A stretch of 7,426 nt of DNA, taken from Lachnoclostridium sp. UBA7215. GTDB taxonomy: Bacteria; Bacillota; Clostridia; Lachnospirales; Lachnospiraceae. Below, piece by piece: positions 5,666 to 7,426 of this stretch. Positions within the stretch are counted from its first letter, which is position 1; every line of letters starts with the position of its first letter. Below the pieces are notes generated by a model, which was not told the origin of the DNA, did no database searches, and saw only the letters and a program-made list of their open reading frames with translations. The DNA lies in the NCBI GenBank assembly GCA_002490465.1, contig DKUB01000064.1:1-7426 (forward strand), written 5' to 3'. The translations under genes were made by a program, and so were the position numbers.

Positions 5666-5902
5666 TTGACAATTATGATGATCTTTGCCATTCTTAAGCA
5701 AGCAAGGCAGTACTATGACTATGTGGTCCCACAGTTTTGTCATGCTCAATTTTATACCGTCGAAAATGGCGCTCTTATACCGGCAGGAAACTGCATGGTA
5801 GAGAGCGCCTTTTGGGCCCGGCTGATGCCAAAGGGACAGTATAAATGTCAGCCGGAACTGCTGGCAGACATCGGCCTGGATTTTGATGTGAAAGGGACGT
5901 AG
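5666..5902 (+). CDS. Unrecognized short open frame, possibly a chimeric gene remnant
   Basis: The frame has 78 codons from TTG at 5666, with two ATG codons at 5675 and 5678. None has a convincing RBS. The first half (KQARQYYDYVVPQFCHAQFY) lies in AT-richer DNA. The second half from about 5755 (ENGALIPAGNCMVESAFWAR, then LMPKGQYKCQPELLADIGLD) is visibly richer in G+C, as if two segments of different origin meet near 5755. The product has no signal peptide, membrane segment or motif I can name. The second half could be the C-terminal end of a larger lost protein. It stops 44 bases before the next gene. I give it only weak support as a functional gene. Confidence 0.3.
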   Translation: MTIMMIFAILKQARQYYDYVVPQFCHAQFYTVENGALIPAGNCMVESAFWARLMPKGQYKCQPELLADIGLDFDVKGT

Positions 5903-5945
5903 AAAATAAATGAAAAAGAGCTATCACTCACAAGGAGATTGAATC

Positions 5946-6122
5946 ATGGGAATTTTTGATAAGTTCAAAAAGAAAAAGGAAGTAAAAAGGCCAAACTTGA
6001 TTGTCTTTGAAAAAGAAAATATTGATAATGACTATGCGAATTTTGAATTGAAGATAAAGCCACGAATTTCTATTGATGATGGTTTCCCACAAGAGGCATA
6101 TCAGCTCCTTGCAGGCAGGTGA
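5946..6122 (+). CDS. Small hypothetical protein, probably C-terminally truncated
   Basis: A 58-codon gene has an excellent RBS, AAGGAG at 5932-5937, eight bases before the ATG. The product opens MGIFDKFKKKKEVKRPNLIV and continues FEKENIDNDYANFELKIKPR, ending ISIDDGFPQEAYQLLAGR. The MGxFDKFKKKK start followed by a short acidic/aromatic region is a frequent N terminus of soluble proteins several times this length in Firmicutes. Some of these sit in toxin-immunity loci, but I cannot assign a family. The abrupt end in a repeat-like GCAGGCAGG (6111-6119) suggests a deletion has removed the rest and placed the end next to the following membrane gene. No membrane segment. The start is certain; whether the short product is functional is not. 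Confidence 0.55.
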   Translation: MGIFDKFKKKKEVKRPNLIVFEKENIDNDYANFELKIKPRISIDDGFPQEAYQLLAGR

Positions 6123-6141
6123 AAGGAATGGAAACAGCAGA

Positions 6142-6636
6142 ATGGATGTAAAAAATGAGATGTACAGGCAAAGACCATTTTTTCAGACAGGGATGCCTCT
6201 GTTTGGAGCAGCGCTGCTTTTCCTGCTCCCGGCTATCTGCTTTTGCCTTAGAAGGAATACTCTTTTATTAGCGGTGGCCCTGCTTGTGATCGGACTTTTG
6301 CTCATAATGCTGGGAGTGGGAAGGATAAAAGGAGAGACAAAACATATTCTGAAGTTTGTTCGGGAAAAGTCCAATTTTTACCACAAATACGATTCGCCTC
6401 TGACAATATCCGGACTTTTGGAACGCTTGCAGAAAGAAGGCTTTGAAGTGGCTGAATATCCTTTTGGTAATTATTATTGTCATCGGTATATTGATCGGAA
6501 ATACTGCTGTCATTTCTTTGTAGCAAATAATGATACACCGGACTGTCCGGAGGCAGTTACCCGTATTATCTGGCATAAAAGTGAAGTACTTGCAATCTAT
6601 TCCGGTGAGCTGCTGAAAAAGCTGTTTTTTGATTAA
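6142..6636 (+). CDS. Hypothetical two-helix membrane protein
   Basis: The frame is open from 6073, but the first part overlaps the preceding gene and has no RBS, so I choose ATG at 6142 (164 residues, beginning MDVKNEMYRQ). The only nearby Shine-Dalgarno-like bases are AAAGGA (6122-6127) at an over-long distance and GGAA (6130-6133), so ATG 6160 remains possible. Two membrane helices are clear at about residues 18-36 and 39-60, split by an RR pair that forms a tight hairpin. The soluble part (61-164) has a charged stretch, then GLLERLQKEGFEVAEYPFGN and a Cys/His-rich segment (YYCHRYIDRKYCCHFF), which might be a metal site or just aromatic strands. I do not recognize the family. It lies 33 bases before the next membrane gene and is probably cotranscribed with it. 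Confidence 0.65.
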   Translation: MDVKNEMYRQRPFFQTGMPLFGAALLFLLPAICFCLRRNTLLLAVALLVIGLLLIMLGVGRIKGETKHILKFVREKSNFYHKYDSPLTISGLLERLQKEGFEVAEYPFGNYYCHRYIDRKYCCHFFVANNDTPDCPEAVTRIIWHKSEVLAIYSGELLKKLFFD

Positions 6637-6669
6637 GGCAGGTAATAGAACAACTGTGGAGGCAATTTC

Positions 6670-7426
6670 ATGGATACAGCAGGGACGGGATCATGCAGGC
6701 ATTTCCATCGTGTACCAGCAGGACAACCAGGGGGGTATATGTCAAACTATTACAATACATCACACAATGAAGCCAGCTCTGAAATACAGGGAAGCATCCT
6801 GTGTGGCATTTTAGGGGGTGTCATCGGGATGATTGTCTGTATTCTGGTAATGCTGTTATGCTCTCTGTTCCGGATGAGCAGTTTCAGTACCATGCTCCAA
6901 CTTTTTGTGGGGTTGGTGATCGGGTGGTTTTACCGTCTGTTTCATGGGCGGCGTTCTAAAACTGCCGCCTGTGTTACCGTGGGAATCTGTACCGTATCGG
7001 CCAGTGTCCTCTGGGTAGCGCTGCTGGCTCTTTTGTCTGTTTTTGTTTCTCCGGCTCCATTTACGGCGGCGGATTGGGGCAGACTGTGGGGGGAGATATG
7101 GGAACTGCTGCTTTTGTGTGCAGGTCTGGGGATGACTGGCTTTTTCCTTACCAGAAGAAGTTTGCTGGCTTATGCAGACTGGAAAAGAGGCCCCTGGCAT
7201 ATTGCATACGCAGGAGGGAATGGGTATTCCTACAACCTGCTTCCGGAAAAACTTCCCAATGTCAACCCGCCAGCGTACTTTGCCGTACACAGCCGCTTTG
7301 CACCGGGAACCCGGCTCATCGTGGAGGGCAGCAGCCTCCGGTGGCGGAGACGGCTCCGGAAAGACCGTATGTTTTACGTTCATGATATTGCCGGTGTGGT
7401 GCTGGGGCCGGGGAATGGCTGTAATG
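6670..7426 (+). CDS. Hypothetical four-helix membrane protein, runs off the window (partial at 3' end)
   Basis: The frame is open from ATG 6670 to the window end without a stop. GGAGG at 6658-6662, seven bases before ATG 6670, supports that start. An alternative is ATG 6739 (MSNYYNTSHNEASSEIQGSI), which has only a G run at 6730-6735 ahead of it. Counting from 6739, membrane helices lie near residues 20-44, 49-68, 76-103 and 117-137, with basic loops RR at 71-72 and 139-140. A soluble C-terminal region follows (ADWKRGPWHIAYAGGNGYSY, EKLPNVNPPAYFAVHSRFAP and a basic LRWRRRLRKDR). The tail begins a beta-rich segment, FYVHDIAGVVLGPGNG. The residues between 6670 and 6739 have poor codon character, while the next frame over these bases looks more protein-like, so a frameshift or the later start is possible. 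Family not recognized. Confidence 0.7.
   Translation, partial: MDTAGTGSCRHFHRVPAGQPGGYMSNYYNTSHNEASSEIQGSILCGILGGVIGMIVCILVMLLCSLFRMSSFSTMLQLFVGLVIGWFYRLFHGRRSKTAACVTVGICTVSASVLWVALLALLSVFVSPAPFTAADWGRLWGEIWELLLLCAGLGMTGFFLTRRSLLAYADWKRGPWHIAYAGGNGYSYNLLPEKLPNVNPPAYFAVHSRFAPGTRLIVEGSSLRWRRRLRKDRMFYVHDIAGVVLGPGNGCN

Noticed and set aside
5483..5749. 88-codon minus-strand frame, considered as a transposase remnant
   Set aside because: No DDE, HTH or other transposase motif is visible and there is no RBS.
6856..7383. 175-codon minus-strand frame near the right end
   Set aside because: It is antisense to a clear multi-helix membrane protein frame that is open to the window end, and its composition is Pro/Arg/His-rich without domains.

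Overview
The window looks like a Gram-positive Clostridia genome, most likely Lachnospiraceae. That rests on strong AGGAGG-type ribosome binding sites, AT-rich intergenic DNA, tandem Ig-like surface repeats and two Rpn-type nuclease genes. This is recognition by eye; no search was run. Nothing here looks like core metabolism. The stretch is an accessory mosaic in which intact small genes alternate with gene fragments and regulatory palindromes.

Left end (1-1330): a compact mobilization module. A ribbon-helix-helix MobC-like accessory protein (186-476) overlaps a minimal 158-residue relaxase (449-925), with an inverted-repeat cluster (26-78) upstream that could be an oriT or operator. A small XRE/Cro regulator (1028-1243, minus) converges on them and has a dense set of inverted repeats ahead of its start (1281-1322).

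Middle (1463-3002): a scrap region. The C-terminal half of a second XRE regulator (minus, 1463-1630) abuts a 5'-truncated surface protein made of four Ig-like repeats (plus, about 1632-2687), which ends in a good terminator (2738-2777). A 58-residue excisionase-like gene (2826-3002, minus) follows, with no integrase in view.

Centre right (3229-5335): two unlike Rpn/PD-(D/E)XK-type genes face each other. The first (to 4104, plus) appears to have lost its start codon frame. The second (4343-5335, minus) has an intact start and an in-frame 12-bp tandem repeat coding for GREE units. A strong terminator and a perfect 8+8 palindrome lie between them.

Right end (5336-7426): about 600 bases with little recognizable content, then three plus-strand genes: a 58-residue soluble protein with an excellent RBS that looks cut short, a two-helix membrane protein, and a four-helix membrane protein that runs off the window. 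The last gene is visibly more GC-rich than the left end. These may form a transcription unit, but their job is unknown. No CRISPR array, tRNA, rRNA or intact transposase was seen. The most interesting items are the gene-fragment junction near 1631, the orphan excisionase, the XRE operator cluster and the variable-length Rpn linker.
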